The notes below the pieces were generated by a model. That model had not been told where the DNA came from. It saw only the letters and a program-made list of their open reading frames with translations, and did not search any database. A program made the translations under genes and the position numbers. A DNA stretch of 64,000 nt from positions 682,001 through 746,000 of the forward strand of contig NC_019682.1 in assembly GCF_000316575.1 (NCBI RefSeq), given 5' to 3'. This document shows positions 8,465-17,410 of the stretch, in pieces; the stretch's first letter is position 1; the number at the start of each line of letters is the position of its first letter. The DNA is from Calothrix sp. PCC 7507. GTDB taxonomy: Bacteria; Cyanobacteriota; Cyanobacteriia; Cyanobacteriales; Nostocaceae.

Positions 8465-11275
8465 TTATTTTACCTTGGCGCGGAAACGCACAAAGCCATA
8501 GGAATTAGGTGTACCTGGTGCAGTAGCATTGGGCAATATTTCGTTAGGCTGGGGTGGAGTTGTCGAAGGTGTAGTTTTGCTCACAATGTTCACTAAAACT
8601 GTTCCATTCGTATTAGCCGCTGAACACTTAAATGATGATGGTGGCGTCATTCCTGGTGGAAAATATTGGCCGCGATCGGGTGCATCAACAACATTGGTTA
8701 GATACTTTGTGGTAGCACCAATAGTTAGGGCAATGCCAGAATCAGCACCTGGCAAACCTTGATCAGTAGGAGTATTTCCTGTGAAGGAAGAGGGAATAAA
8801 GGTAACATTGTTCGGCACTAAATCACACATATTGACATTAGTAATGGGCGTATCTCCACTGGCAAGAAAGTAAATAGTATATTCTAATTCATCATTTGGT
8901 TTGACAGTACCGCCGTTAATGACACCCCGTAAGAATGTGCTGATGCCACTATTAGGATCTAAAGGTGTAGGCCAGTTGGGGTTATTGTCGTTGTTTTTTT
9001 CGGTGGAGGTAGTGTCATCCACATATTGGTTGATGGTAGTGCCATTAATGGCAGTGATGCGTTTGACAAGCAACAACTGAGGATTGGAACCGACAACATT
9101 TACTACTGTGAAAAGTGTCGGCTCATCGTCTGCTGTATCATTGGGATTATTACCTGTCTCCACATTATCATTAGCAATTTGTGAGAAGAAATTGCTGGGG
9201 GTAGGTGGGTTAGTAGTAGCACCAGCAGAGTTTGCATCTGTTAATACTGTGCCAACTGTTCCTGAGGGATTATCTGGTGTGTTGAAGGTGGCATTTGCTT
9301 GGTTGCCAATTGAATTGCCGCCATTAGCATTGTTAATCTTGCCACTAATTTTAATGGTGATGGTGTCGCCTACACGCAGAGTACCAGAATTGGTGACAGC
9401 ACCAGAACCTTGATAACCAGAATTGAGAGTGATATTATTCCCCGCAGTAGCAGTTGTAATTGCCGCACTCACAAAGGTTAACTGCGGAGGCAATGTGTCA
9501 TTGATGACAAAGTTAATCGCGTCGCTGTTGCCTGGATTCAGGTTAGAGTAAGTAATTGTATATTCAACGGTATCGCCCACAGTGACTATCCCGTTACCAT
9601 CATTGTCTGTTAAGAAGCGAACAGATTTGATGCCTTTAACGTTTGCCTGACTACTTGTGGTAATTACCAAGGGAGTCATGACTGCTTTACTGGAGAAGTA
9701 TGTCCAAGTGTCTATCCCCTTGAAGTCACCATAGTTGCTGTTAAACTCATGCTCTCCATTCGCACTATTTATACCTCTGGCAGCATTACGGGGATTAGTA
9801 GCTACCTGAGAGCCTGTAGCATTTAAGTTAACTGTTGTGCCATTAGCAGTGGTGTAATTACTGTCATTGTAGTAGACTGTGGTCGTACCAATCTGTTGCC
9901 CATTTAGATCCACAAAGTTACTAAACGGGCCAGGAGGGTTTTCCATTGTGATTTTAAATCCCTGGGGATTATTCTCAGCATCCAACATGGGGAAGTGATA
10001 TTCCCCGGCTCTGGCTGTGATGATGGCTTTGTATGCTTCATTATTTGGTAGGGGTTGCAAATTTACTTTATTGGCATCTTTTCCATCCCATAACACCACA
10101 TTAGAACCGACAGACGTTAAGTTTTGCAGTACCCTATCAGTACTGGCATCATAAATACCGTCGTTGTTGGTGTCAATAATAATTTGATAGCTGCCATTGG
10201 TAGCAGTATTGAAACTAAAATATCCTCCCACCCCAACACGAGTTTGATTACCGCTACCTCCAGTCCCTCCAGTAAATTTGAAAGAATTTGGTTCTACAGG
10301 CAAAATTGCTGTTGTGGGAATACTTAAAGCATTGAGTGTGGTTGTGTCTGGTCGGTTGAAGAAAACCAGGTGAGTAATATTTGTCGGTGTATCTGCAACA
10401 CTAGGGTCTTGAACCGTAACATTACCAGGAAAGTTCAGGTTATTATTACTAGCACCGCCAGCTGAATGGTAAAGAGTACTGTTATTCGTTTGGTCAATAT
10501 ATCCTCGGCTATTAGCAAAAAAGATGAAGGCAAAGGGATCGACTCCATTCATGTCGGTTTCATACCGATACCCATCTTTAGTTTGAATATAAAGCTTGGC
10601 GTTGAGTGATTTAGAATTGGCTCCCAGATTTAGGGCGATGTATTTGGTAAACACTCGACCTTTGTAGGTGATGGTGTCAGTCTTATCTCTGACTGTGATA
10701 TCCCAGGCTGCTACTGCCATGCCTTGGTTTGCTCCTGTAGAGAATTGAGCATTTGCAGCTATTGCGGGAGGATCGACATTTGTGCCGTCAGTTACAGGAG
10801 CATGAAACTCGACTGTATAAATGCCAGTTTCTTTAGCAGTGAACTTACAGGGGGTGTAGCCAACGTCAGTAGGTAAGGGGTTTTTGGGTAAGGGGCCTGC
10901 TGTTTCTTTGGCAATAGTATCAATGAAGCCAAAGCCAGTAGTAGCATCGACATCACATGCACCATTGTCAGTACCGAAGGGACTCGTGTAGACAATATCT
11001 TGTGGGTTAGAGAAACTACTTGCCACACTAGAGCCAAGATTAACAATTTCTCCCGCTTGGACGTAGACTTGGAGTTTTGGTTTTCGGGGAACGGTGGCAG
11101 TCGAGCGATCGGACCATTCAAGATAGGGTCTGTCTCCGCCATCCGATACTAACTCTTTGCTTCCCTCAGCCCAGCTAGGTTTTATACCTTGTCCTAAGAG
11201 ACATAAAAAAAGGGCAAAGCTACTGATGAATCGTCCTTTGTAGCTGCTTAGTAATGGACTTATCCTAGTGTTCAT
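8465..11275 (-). CDS. Large secreted protein with DUF11-like repeats
   Basis: A 936-residue exported protein, last in the five-gene surface operon. The start ATG 11275 gives a proper signal peptide (MNTRISPLLSSYKGR, then a hydrophobic core, ending near PSWA); an in-frame ATG 14 codons earlier adds a poor leader. Two DUF11-type modules are visible, around residues 555-680 (GDTVEYTITYSNLNPG, FVINDTLPPQLTFVSA) and 740-930 (NDELEYTIYFLASGDTPITNV, DLVPNNVTFIPSSF). DUF11 modules are Ig-like and common in cell-wall and outer-surface proteins. The protein is rich in Asn, Thr and Gly, with no LPXTG, S-layer-homology or transmembrane anchor, so it may be released or held by a partner. Confidence 0.75.
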   Translation of the reverse strand: MNTRISPLLSSYKGRFISSFALFLCLLGQGIKPSWAEGSKELVSDGGDRPYLEWSDRSTATVPRKPKLQVYVQAGEIVNLGSSVASSFSNPQDIVYTSPFGTDNGACDVDATTGFGFIDTIAKETAGPLPKNPLPTDVGYTPCKFTAKETGIYTVEFHAPVTDGTNVDPPAIAANAQFSTGANQGMAVAAWDITVRDKTDTITYKGRVFTKYIALNLGANSKSLNAKLYIQTKDGYRYETDMNGVDPFAFIFFANSRGYIDQTNNSTLYHSAGGASNNNLNFPGNVTVQDPSVADTPTNITHLVFFNRPDTTTLNALSIPTTAILPVEPNSFKFTGGTGGSGNQTRVGVGGYFSFNTATNGSYQIIIDTNNDGIYDASTDRVLQNLTSVGSNVVLWDGKDANKVNLQPLPNNEAYKAIITARAGEYHFPMLDAENNPQGFKITMENPPGPFSNFVDLNGQQIGTTTVYYNDSNYTTANGTTVNLNATGSQVATNPRNAARGINSANGEHEFNSNYGDFKGIDTWTYFSSKAVMTPLVITTSSQANVKGIKSVRFLTDNDGNGIVTVGDTVEYTITYSNLNPGNSDAINFVINDTLPPQLTFVSAAITTATAGNNITLNSGYQGSGAVTNSGTLRVGDTITIKISGKINNANGGNSIGNQANATFNTPDNPSGTVGTVLTDANSAGATTNPPTPSNFFSQIANDNVETGNNPNDTADDEPTLFTVVNVVGSNPQLLLVKRITAINGTTINQYVDDTTSTEKNNDNNPNWPTPLDPNSGISTFLRGVINGGTVKPNDELEYTIYFLASGDTPITNVNMCDLVPNNVTFIPSSFTGNTPTDQGLPGADSGIALTIGATTKYLTNVVDAPDRGQYFPPGMTPPSSFKCSAANTNGTVLVNIVSKTTPSTTPPQPNEILPNATAPGTPNSYGFVRFRAKVK

Positions 11276-11423
11276 AGTATTCCTAATTTTTTGGCAACTA
11301 CTAGTTGAGGAAAGCAAGAAAGCGAATTTGCGCGTCTTTACTTAATGCGATCGCTCGATTTTAGATTACCCAGTGTGTATGAAAAACTACCATTGTGATT
11401 GAGGTTAACTGTAGCGAAAGATT

Positions 11424-14400
11424 TCATGGTTTAATTTCTGAATCTCTACGCGACATTGCATTCTTGAGTGTATTTACCAAAGTTTTCGCTGTTGATTCTT
11501 GTTGCTGACGTGGTACAGGTTTTTGCTGTCCAAAGCCATCAAACAATTCGTTGAGCTTGAGTGTTAAACCCAAATATGCCCCACCTGCAGAACGTGTCCC
11601 TGAAAAATCCCGGTCATCAACTTGACCAAAAACATATCCACCAGAAACACGCAGATTAGGAGTCAAATAATAGCCTGTTTCAATCACGAAGCCTGTTTCT
11701 GTATAGTTAGATTGACTAATTACACGAGCCTCACCAACTAAATCCCAGCTATATCCCAAACGATAGGTAGCTCGGAATTGTGCCAGATTAACCATACTCG
11801 TACCCACTAAATCGTTAGCCAAATAGGAAGTACTGTTACGTAAGGCATACTTACCGTAGAATTCCCATTGCCAGTTAGGGGCATAAATAGCTTCTAAAGC
11901 GAAGGTATGGTCTTGAGAACCTGTACCGCTACCTAACAAAATGGTGTCAGGAATAGTGGCCGGATTTTCCCGATATTCATAACGCAACAAGGCGTTAAAT
12001 TTATCATTGTTGGGGTCGCGGTAAGCTAAACCCAGCTTTAAGTTAACTGTATCGCCCAATCCTGAAAGCTGTTGATTAGAAGAACCTGCTTGTTGATAAC
12101 GCACCAGTGCTGTGAGTGCAGGTGATATTTTACCCGCTGCACCTGCGGTAATTACTGTATTAGTACCACCAGAAGAACTGCGATGCTCATAACGGGCGCT
12201 GGCTTGAAACTCAGGATTATCGGAGTATTCCAAGCCAACGCTGTAGCTATCGCCACTATCAAACCCAATGGAGGAAGCACTTTGACCAGGGGCAAAGGGT
12301 TGAGCAAACTGTTGACCTGCGGCAGTTCGTCCGAAGAAGCCGCCAAATACATGTTCGTAAGCCAAGTTCAGCCGCAATCCAGAAGCAATAGTCCAGCGGT
12401 TATTCAGACCAATTGCCCCTTGGGTAGTCAGTTCATTTGCACCACCTAAAATTGAGTACCGACCAGTCAAGGTGGTATCGGTCCCTAGTTTGTGTTCGCC
12501 GTTGATACTTAAGCTAGTGATGGAGTTACCCGCAAGTTGGCCGCCACTGTAAAACTGTTGAGCTAAACTGACATTGACACCGGGAATGACTGCCCAATTC
12601 AACCCTAAAATAGTCCGGTCTGGGTAAACAGTGTCTTGACTAGAAGATAAGCTAAGTTCATTTTGGGCTTGAAAAGTCAGGTTTTTAGCAATGGGAACTG
12701 TGAAACGACTACGCAATTGATCAGAGTTACTACTCAAGGCGCTGTCGGGGATGCGGTCTTCCCGACGACGATGAATCCAATCCACATCAAAAATAGCGCT
12801 ACCGAAGCGCTGTTGAATCCCAGCGGAAATTGTTGTGAGCGAATTATCAACTTTGCTTCCAGGTATGGCTTCAGCACGGGGTGCAAACAGTGCTTCAAAG
12901 GTGTCTAGCGGTTGGGGAGCAATCCCAAAATTGTCTTCGTGGTCATATTGCGCTCTGACATTGGTAGTTGAGGTGAGTTTAGCTGTCACCTGCGCCCCAT
13001 AACGAGTTTGTCCTGGGACAAAGCTGACAGTCGCATTATTAGCAAAACCCGTATCAGCAAAGCGATAATAAGCACGACCTTGAATCCCGTTAGCAATTTG
13101 TCCCTCCGCTTCCAGGCGGTAGGCGTCACCGCTGACTTTGCCTATAACGTCAGAATTATTAGTGGAATGGGCATATTCGGCGATGAACTTACCCTTGTCG
13201 CCCAAAGCAATCAGCGCATCTGCACCGTAGAGTTGAAAGTCACGCACTCCCTGATTTTCTTGGACGTAGGTTGCACCTATCCAACTTTCAGAGTTAAGTT
13301 TGCGGGAGAGGTTATATTGCAAACGACCTGCAAAGATATTGCCGTCAGAGTCTTGGCTGTCATATTGATAGCTAACAACAATCCGACGTACCAATACTTG
13401 CCCAGCTTGATCGATATCGGTACGAAGAATCGGTTCGCGGAATAATAATGTCCCGCGATCGTAGTCGATTTCGTAGTCTGGGCCGCGGTTAAGCTGTTTG
13501 CGTTCTAATACAGTCCCCGGACGATTGAGTTCTTCTAACTCGATAAAGACATTTTCGCTACCTGGTTGTAATATTCTGCGAGAGAGGAAATAGTAACCGC
13601 TAGTGCCATCAGGAGCAATAGTATCGCGTTGAAACCCTTCTAATTGGTCGCCGTAGAAACCTGTAATTTGTAAGTCTCCAAAGTTGTAGTTAGCTTTAAA
13701 ACCGTGGAGTTGACGAGTAATAGCAGTAAATTGCTGCGATCGCCTGGCAAATTCTTCTGTGTTGTAGTCACCCCACATAGCATAATCAGGATCGGCTCCG
13801 GGAATGCCAGTTGAACGCTCAAAACGTAGAAATACGCTGTCAATGGAAGGAGCGACCACATCAACTTTCGAGCTATCACCGTAGACTGGATAGTTTTGCT
13901 CACTAAATTGATAAGTTCTAAACAGACGATTATCGCAGTTGCAATCTTCATTGAGAGGACGAGAACTGTTGTATGCACCTGTAAACAACCAATCGCCGAT
14001 CGCACCGGTGGCAAATATCGCTGAATGGAAATCTAACTGCGTTTTATTATCGCTGTTAGGAGGGAGGAAATCACGGAAACTACCGTAATAATTTGTACCT
14101 CTAGCACCCAAACGTAAATCTATTACCCCTGTGACTAAACTAGGACGCAGTGCAGTTTCAAATTGCAGTTGAGTAAAAGCTTCTAAATTATGAGCGATCG
14201 CCCGAATTGTGACAGTTTCCGCCTTCAGCTGCGATCGTAAAGTCGCTGTAAATTGCCCTGCTTTCGCTTCTACTTGAAATCCGGGTTCATCGGGTTTAAA
14301 GTCTTTGCCCACAAACTCCCCAGCCGTGGGTATCAAAGTAACAACAGCATCACGGTTCGAGCGATTACCACTGGCATCAATAAGTTGCCCCTTGATTGTG

Positions 14401-15158
14401 GCTGTAGAACGTCCATCCGCTGGAATCCGCGACTCAACTGTTTCTAATGTTAGTTGCTGCGGCGCTCCCCGGACTACGACCTGCACCGTGACAGGCGCTT
14501 CTGTTCCTCCTATTACTTGTGCAGAGATGATATTTTTACTTTCTTTTAACGAGACACCATACCATGTCTGCGTTACCAAGTTAGTACTGGCATCAGTTTC
14601 CGTCCGTCCAATTAATGAACGGTCTACCACCTCCCCATTTACCCGTAGTTCTACCTGACTACCAACAGGAAATTGCACAGTTACCGTGGTAGCTTGTACA
14701 TCTACAACGCTGTCAGCCGTTGGAGTCAGGATTTTGATTCCAGTAGAAACTGGAGAAAGAGACACCAGCATATTTTCATTCACCACATGTCCCCGATTTC
14801 CTGCGTTTTTTACTCCGGCTATTTTGTGTAAGCCTCTAGGCAATTCAACAGAAGTCGCTGGTAGAAATGGTTGTATGACCGCTTCAGTTACCCGGACATT
14901 TGGAGTTGAGGGAAGTTTGAGAGGTGAAAGTTGCTGCTCCGAACTTTCTAACAGATGAGGAGAATTTGAATCTATACTTTTTTCCGATTGATCTACTAAA
15001 CCCTTGTCTGCTGGCAAAGGGGAATCAGAAAAAAGTCGGGTTTCACTGGTGAGTTCCGCTTTGACTATAGCAGGATACAAAACAAGGCTGAAAATTACTG
15101 GGATCGCCCCCATCAACCTCAAGTTAACAATCAGTGCATGGTGCAGTCTGGGTTTCAT
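11424..15158 (-). CDS. Predicted outer-membrane beta-barrel with N-terminal Ig-like domains
   Basis: A 1244-residue protein. After a signal peptide (to about residue 35) and a linker come an Ig-like region (~140-225) and an invasin/Big_1-like domain (~230-335, with RIPADGRSTATIKGQLIDASG and AVVTLIPTAGEFVG). The remaining ~850 residues alternate short beta strands rich in Tyr and Gly (YNFGDLQITGFYGDQLEGF, GPDYEIDYDRGTLLFREPI, ASARYEHRSS), a pattern of a large outer-membrane barrel, ending YLGLTLKL plus a ~45-residue tail. It has no TonB box or plug that I recognise. It overlaps the upstream DUF11/SdrD gene by four bases (ATGA), so the two are coupled. A role as anchor or exporter of the DUF11 proteins is inference. 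Confidence 0.65.
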   Translation of the reverse strand: MKPRLHHALIVNLRLMGAIPVIFSLVLYPAIVKAELTSETRLFSDSPLPADKGLVDQSEKSIDSNSPHLLESSEQQLSPLKLPSTPNVRVTEAVIQPFLPATSVELPRGLHKIAGVKNAGNRGHVVNENMLVSLSPVSTGIKILTPTADSVVDVQATTVTVQFPVGSQVELRVNGEVVDRSLIGRTETDASTNLVTQTWYGVSLKESKNIISAQVIGGTEAPVTVQVVVRGAPQQLTLETVESRIPADGRSTATIKGQLIDASGNRSNRDAVVTLIPTAGEFVGKDFKPDEPGFQVEAKAGQFTATLRSQLKAETVTIRAIAHNLEAFTQLQFETALRPSLVTGVIDLRLGARGTNYYGSFRDFLPPNSDNKTQLDFHSAIFATGAIGDWLFTGAYNSSRPLNEDCNCDNRLFRTYQFSEQNYPVYGDSSKVDVVAPSIDSVFLRFERSTGIPGADPDYAMWGDYNTEEFARRSQQFTAITRQLHGFKANYNFGDLQITGFYGDQLEGFQRDTIAPDGTSGYYFLSRRILQPGSENVFIELEELNRPGTVLERKQLNRGPDYEIDYDRGTLLFREPILRTDIDQAGQVLVRRIVVSYQYDSQDSDGNIFAGRLQYNLSRKLNSESWIGATYVQENQGVRDFQLYGADALIALGDKGKFIAEYAHSTNNSDVIGKVSGDAYRLEAEGQIANGIQGRAYYRFADTGFANNATVSFVPGQTRYGAQVTAKLTSTTNVRAQYDHEDNFGIAPQPLDTFEALFAPRAEAIPGSKVDNSLTTISAGIQQRFGSAIFDVDWIHRRREDRIPDSALSSNSDQLRSRFTVPIAKNLTFQAQNELSLSSSQDTVYPDRTILGLNWAVIPGVNVSLAQQFYSGGQLAGNSITSLSINGEHKLGTDTTLTGRYSILGGANELTTQGAIGLNNRWTIASGLRLNLAYEHVFGGFFGRTAAGQQFAQPFAPGQSASSIGFDSGDSYSVGLEYSDNPEFQASARYEHRSSSGGTNTVITAGAAGKISPALTALVRYQQAGSSNQQLSGLGDTVNLKLGLAYRDPNNDKFNALLRYEYRENPATIPDTILLGSGTGSQDHTFALEAIYAPNWQWEFYGKYALRNSTSYLANDLVGTSMVNLAQFRATYRLGYSWDLVGEARVISQSNYTETGFVIETGYYLTPNLRVSGGYVFGQVDDRDFSGTRSAGGAYLGLTLKLNELFDGFGQQKPVPRQQQESTAKTLVNTLKNAMSRRDSEIKP

Positions 15159-16651
15159 TTCTTGACTGACTCCTGGAAGGTGGGGGTGACAGCGAAATTC
15201 ATGCGTACCAAGCCACCAGGCTCTAAACGCACTAAACGAGATTGGCTATTCCGTTCGCGGAATTTTTCGTTGGGGGCTAAGGTGTAACCAGGGACACTAC
15301 TGAGGTCTAATACACCCGTATGACTTCCTGGCAAAGCATTAGCGACGGAGAACAAACCATTAGGATCTGTGGTGATGCGGTTCCCGTCCTCCAAGAAAAT
15401 CACCGCATTGGGAATTCCTTGCTCACCAGGCTGTTGTTCACCATCAAAGTTTTTATCAACAAACACGCGACCGATAATCGTGCCACAATCAGAAACTATA
15501 CCTGGACGAATTTTTAACTGGTGCGTTGCTGGGCCATCCTTGGTGCTAAAACGGTTATCAGCCCGTTGAGCATTCACGATCGCACTATTACGACCAGTTC
15601 CCCGCACTGCATCGGGTGTTAGTTGAGCGGCGTAGGCAATATTTAATACTTTCTCGCTATTGATAGTCACATCTGAGCGGAATGTCACCGTGTTGCCATT
15701 GCGTTCAGCAGTTATGGTGGTTGGTTTACCTTCTATCTCTCCTCGCACAGATTTCGGCAAGAAGTTGAATCCTAATGGTAAGTTGTCAGTAATTACCACA
15801 TTATTTAAAGCAGTGTCCGCTAAGTTTTTTACCGACAACCGGTAAATCACCGTATCTCCAGGTTCAGCCGCAGCGCGATCGCCTGTTTTAATGATCTGCA
15901 CCTGATTTGGTTGACAAAGATTTGTGCTGAATTCAAAGGCAAATAACTTCAGTGCTTGGGTTTCAGCATTGTTCACCAAAACAACTGTGTCCTCGATTTG
16001 CGTTTCTCCCTGCAGACTGATTGGCTGACCATCTAAGGAAGTAGCAACATATCGGACAATATTGTTAGTTTGACCTCCACTGGCAAGGATTTGAATTTTA
16101 ATGCGACGCTGTTTGTAGATACTACTCGGCGGTGGATTAACGACAAAAATATAAGTCCTACCTGGCTCGGTCTGCCCTTTATTGGGATCGAGTAGAAAAT
16201 TGTAGACCCCAGCCGGATTGTTTGTAATGAAATAGGGGTTGCTATTTTCAATATTTGGTGTTTTACCACCGGGAATATTATTGTTAGCAATATCAGGAAC
16301 TTCTGTCCGTGTTAAGGAAACTAATCTGCCTAATTCTGTGCCTGTGGGGTCATTAGTATTCGGTTCATATACACCAACTGAAAACCCAGTGTAATCAGGT
16401 AAAAGAGTCCCAGCACAACCGAAAATCCTTCCTAATGGGTCAATCAAACCGGGAGTAGTATTGATTTGGCTAGAAGTTCCTTGATATTTATTATTACTAG
16501 CAGAATCAGTATAAGTATAAGTAGCTTGATTTGTAATAGATGGCAGGGCAGCTTGATTATTTGTCTGTTGTGCTACTACAGGCAAATAACTATACAAAAT
16601 AATTCCAAAGAGAACAGTTGATGTTAACTTTTGCAACCATCTACTATTCAT
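15155..16651 (-). CDS. Secreted DUF11 protein with C-terminal SdrD B-like domain
   Basis: A 498-residue exported protein. A signal peptide ends near VVAQ (about residue 28). A DUF11-like module lies around 265-370 (EPGDTVIYRLSVKNLADTALNNVVITDNLPLGFNFLP), and a carboxypeptidase-regulatory/SdrD-B fold at 395-490 (GRVFVDKNFDGEQQPGEQGIP, LEDGNRITTDPNGLFSV). The latter is a Ca2+-binding-type beta-sandwich in adhesins. Its TGA stop overlaps the ATG of the barrel gene, implying stoichiometric co-expression. This genetic coupling of an adhesin-type exoprotein to a barrel is the main hint that the two act together. Confidence 0.75.
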   Translation of the reverse strand: MNSRWLQKLTSTVLFGIILYSYLPVVAQQTNNQAALPSITNQATYTYTDSASNNKYQGTSSQINTTPGLIDPLGRIFGCAGTLLPDYTGFSVGVYEPNTNDPTGTELGRLVSLTRTEVPDIANNNIPGGKTPNIENSNPYFITNNPAGVYNFLLDPNKGQTEPGRTYIFVVNPPPSSIYKQRRIKIQILASGGQTNNIVRYVATSLDGQPISLQGETQIEDTVVLVNNAETQALKLFAFEFSTNLCQPNQVQIIKTGDRAAAEPGDTVIYRLSVKNLADTALNNVVITDNLPLGFNFLPKSVRGEIEGKPTTITAERNGNTVTFRSDVTINSEKVLNIAYAAQLTPDAVRGTGRNSAIVNAQRADNRFSTKDGPATHQLKIRPGIVSDCGTIIGRVFVDKNFDGEQQPGEQGIPNAVIFLEDGNRITTDPNGLFSVANALPGSHTGVLDLSSVPGYTLAPNEKFRERNSQSRLVRLEPGGLVRMNFAVTPTFQESVKK

Positions 16652-16697
16652 AGTTATAAGTATTTATATTTAATAGTGATCAACGCTATAAACACCG

Positions 16698-16720
16698 AAT
16701 CAGTTAACTGTTAACTGATT
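16698..16720. repeat. 23-bp perfect palindrome inside the surface operon
   Basis: AATCAGTTAAC and GTTAACTGATT flank a single central base, directly after the stop of the 187-residue gene. There is no T-run after it on the minus strand. It could be an mRNA processing or stability hairpin that sets different levels of the upstream and downstream genes, or an operator. Confidence 0.4.
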
Positions 16721-17283
16721 TAACGGACTTGTACTTGATAAGTCGCCTTCACAGTTGACTTTGCTATTACTAATGGCAGTTGTAAGCGAAGATTAGTGTA
16801 AGCTTTTGCAGGTGCTGGTTGAGTTTCTACCTTGCCGTTAGGAAGAGTAACTTGAATTGTGGGATTTTCGACAAAATTACGTCCACCATCAATGCTGTAA
16901 GTAATCTTGGCATTGTCAGTGACACTGGCAGATTTCAGCACATAGATCATTCCTTTGGGAATCGGTTGATTGAGAGTAAGGTTTTTAACTGGGCGATCGC
17001 TCTTATTTTCAGCATTCAAGGTATAGCGCAGCACATCTCCTGGTTGCACCACAACTTGACCTTTCAAAGCCTCCCATTTCTGACTTTGCTTGCCCTGCTG
17101 ATCTTTTGTCAATACTTGCTTTTCAGCTTCTAAACGCAGTTGAATTTGCGCTTGAGTTTTGATATTCTGAGCAACGGCAATTCCTGAATGCCATACATTT
17201 GCGACTCCCGGAATTTGACCGGCAAATGGAACTGTAACAATGAGTGCGATCGCTCCTAAACCTGCAAGAGAAACACGCTGCAT
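16720..17283 (-). CDS. Small secreted DUF11-like protein
   Basis: A 187-residue exported protein. The N-terminus is a long hydrophobic signal (LAGLGAIALIVTVPFAG) with a likely cut near AVAQ (about residue 39). The mature part starts with a Gln/Lys-rich helix (LRLEAEKQVLTKDQQGKQ) and then a single DUF11-like module (VQPGDVLRYTLNAENKSDRP, LNQPIPKGMIYVLKSA). It is the second gene of the operon and the only one with a single module, so it may be a minor subunit, cap or chaperone-like partner. That role is speculation. Confidence 0.7.
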   Translation of the reverse strand: MQRVSLAGLGAIALIVTVPFAGQIPGVANVWHSGIAVAQNIKTQAQIQLRLEAEKQVLTKDQQGKQSQKWEALKGQVVVQPGDVLRYTLNAENKSDRPVKNLTLNQPIPKGMIYVLKSASVTDNAKITYSIDGGRNFVENPTIQVTLPNGKVETQPAPAKAYTNLRLQLPLVIAKSTVKATYQVQVR

Positions 17284-17410
17284 ATAAATAACCTCAAAAA
17301 ACTTCCTAATCTTTGATCTATCTTTCCCTAGTCAGAGACTACGATATACATACAAATCGGAGATTCCTGGAATGGGTAAGAGCGAACGGTTGTTCGCCCA
17401 CGTTGAAGTG

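Noticed and set aside
8529-9413. Plus-strand ORFs inside the DUF11 gene
   Set aside because: They are antisense shadows of low-complexity Thr/Asn/Gly coding DNA.
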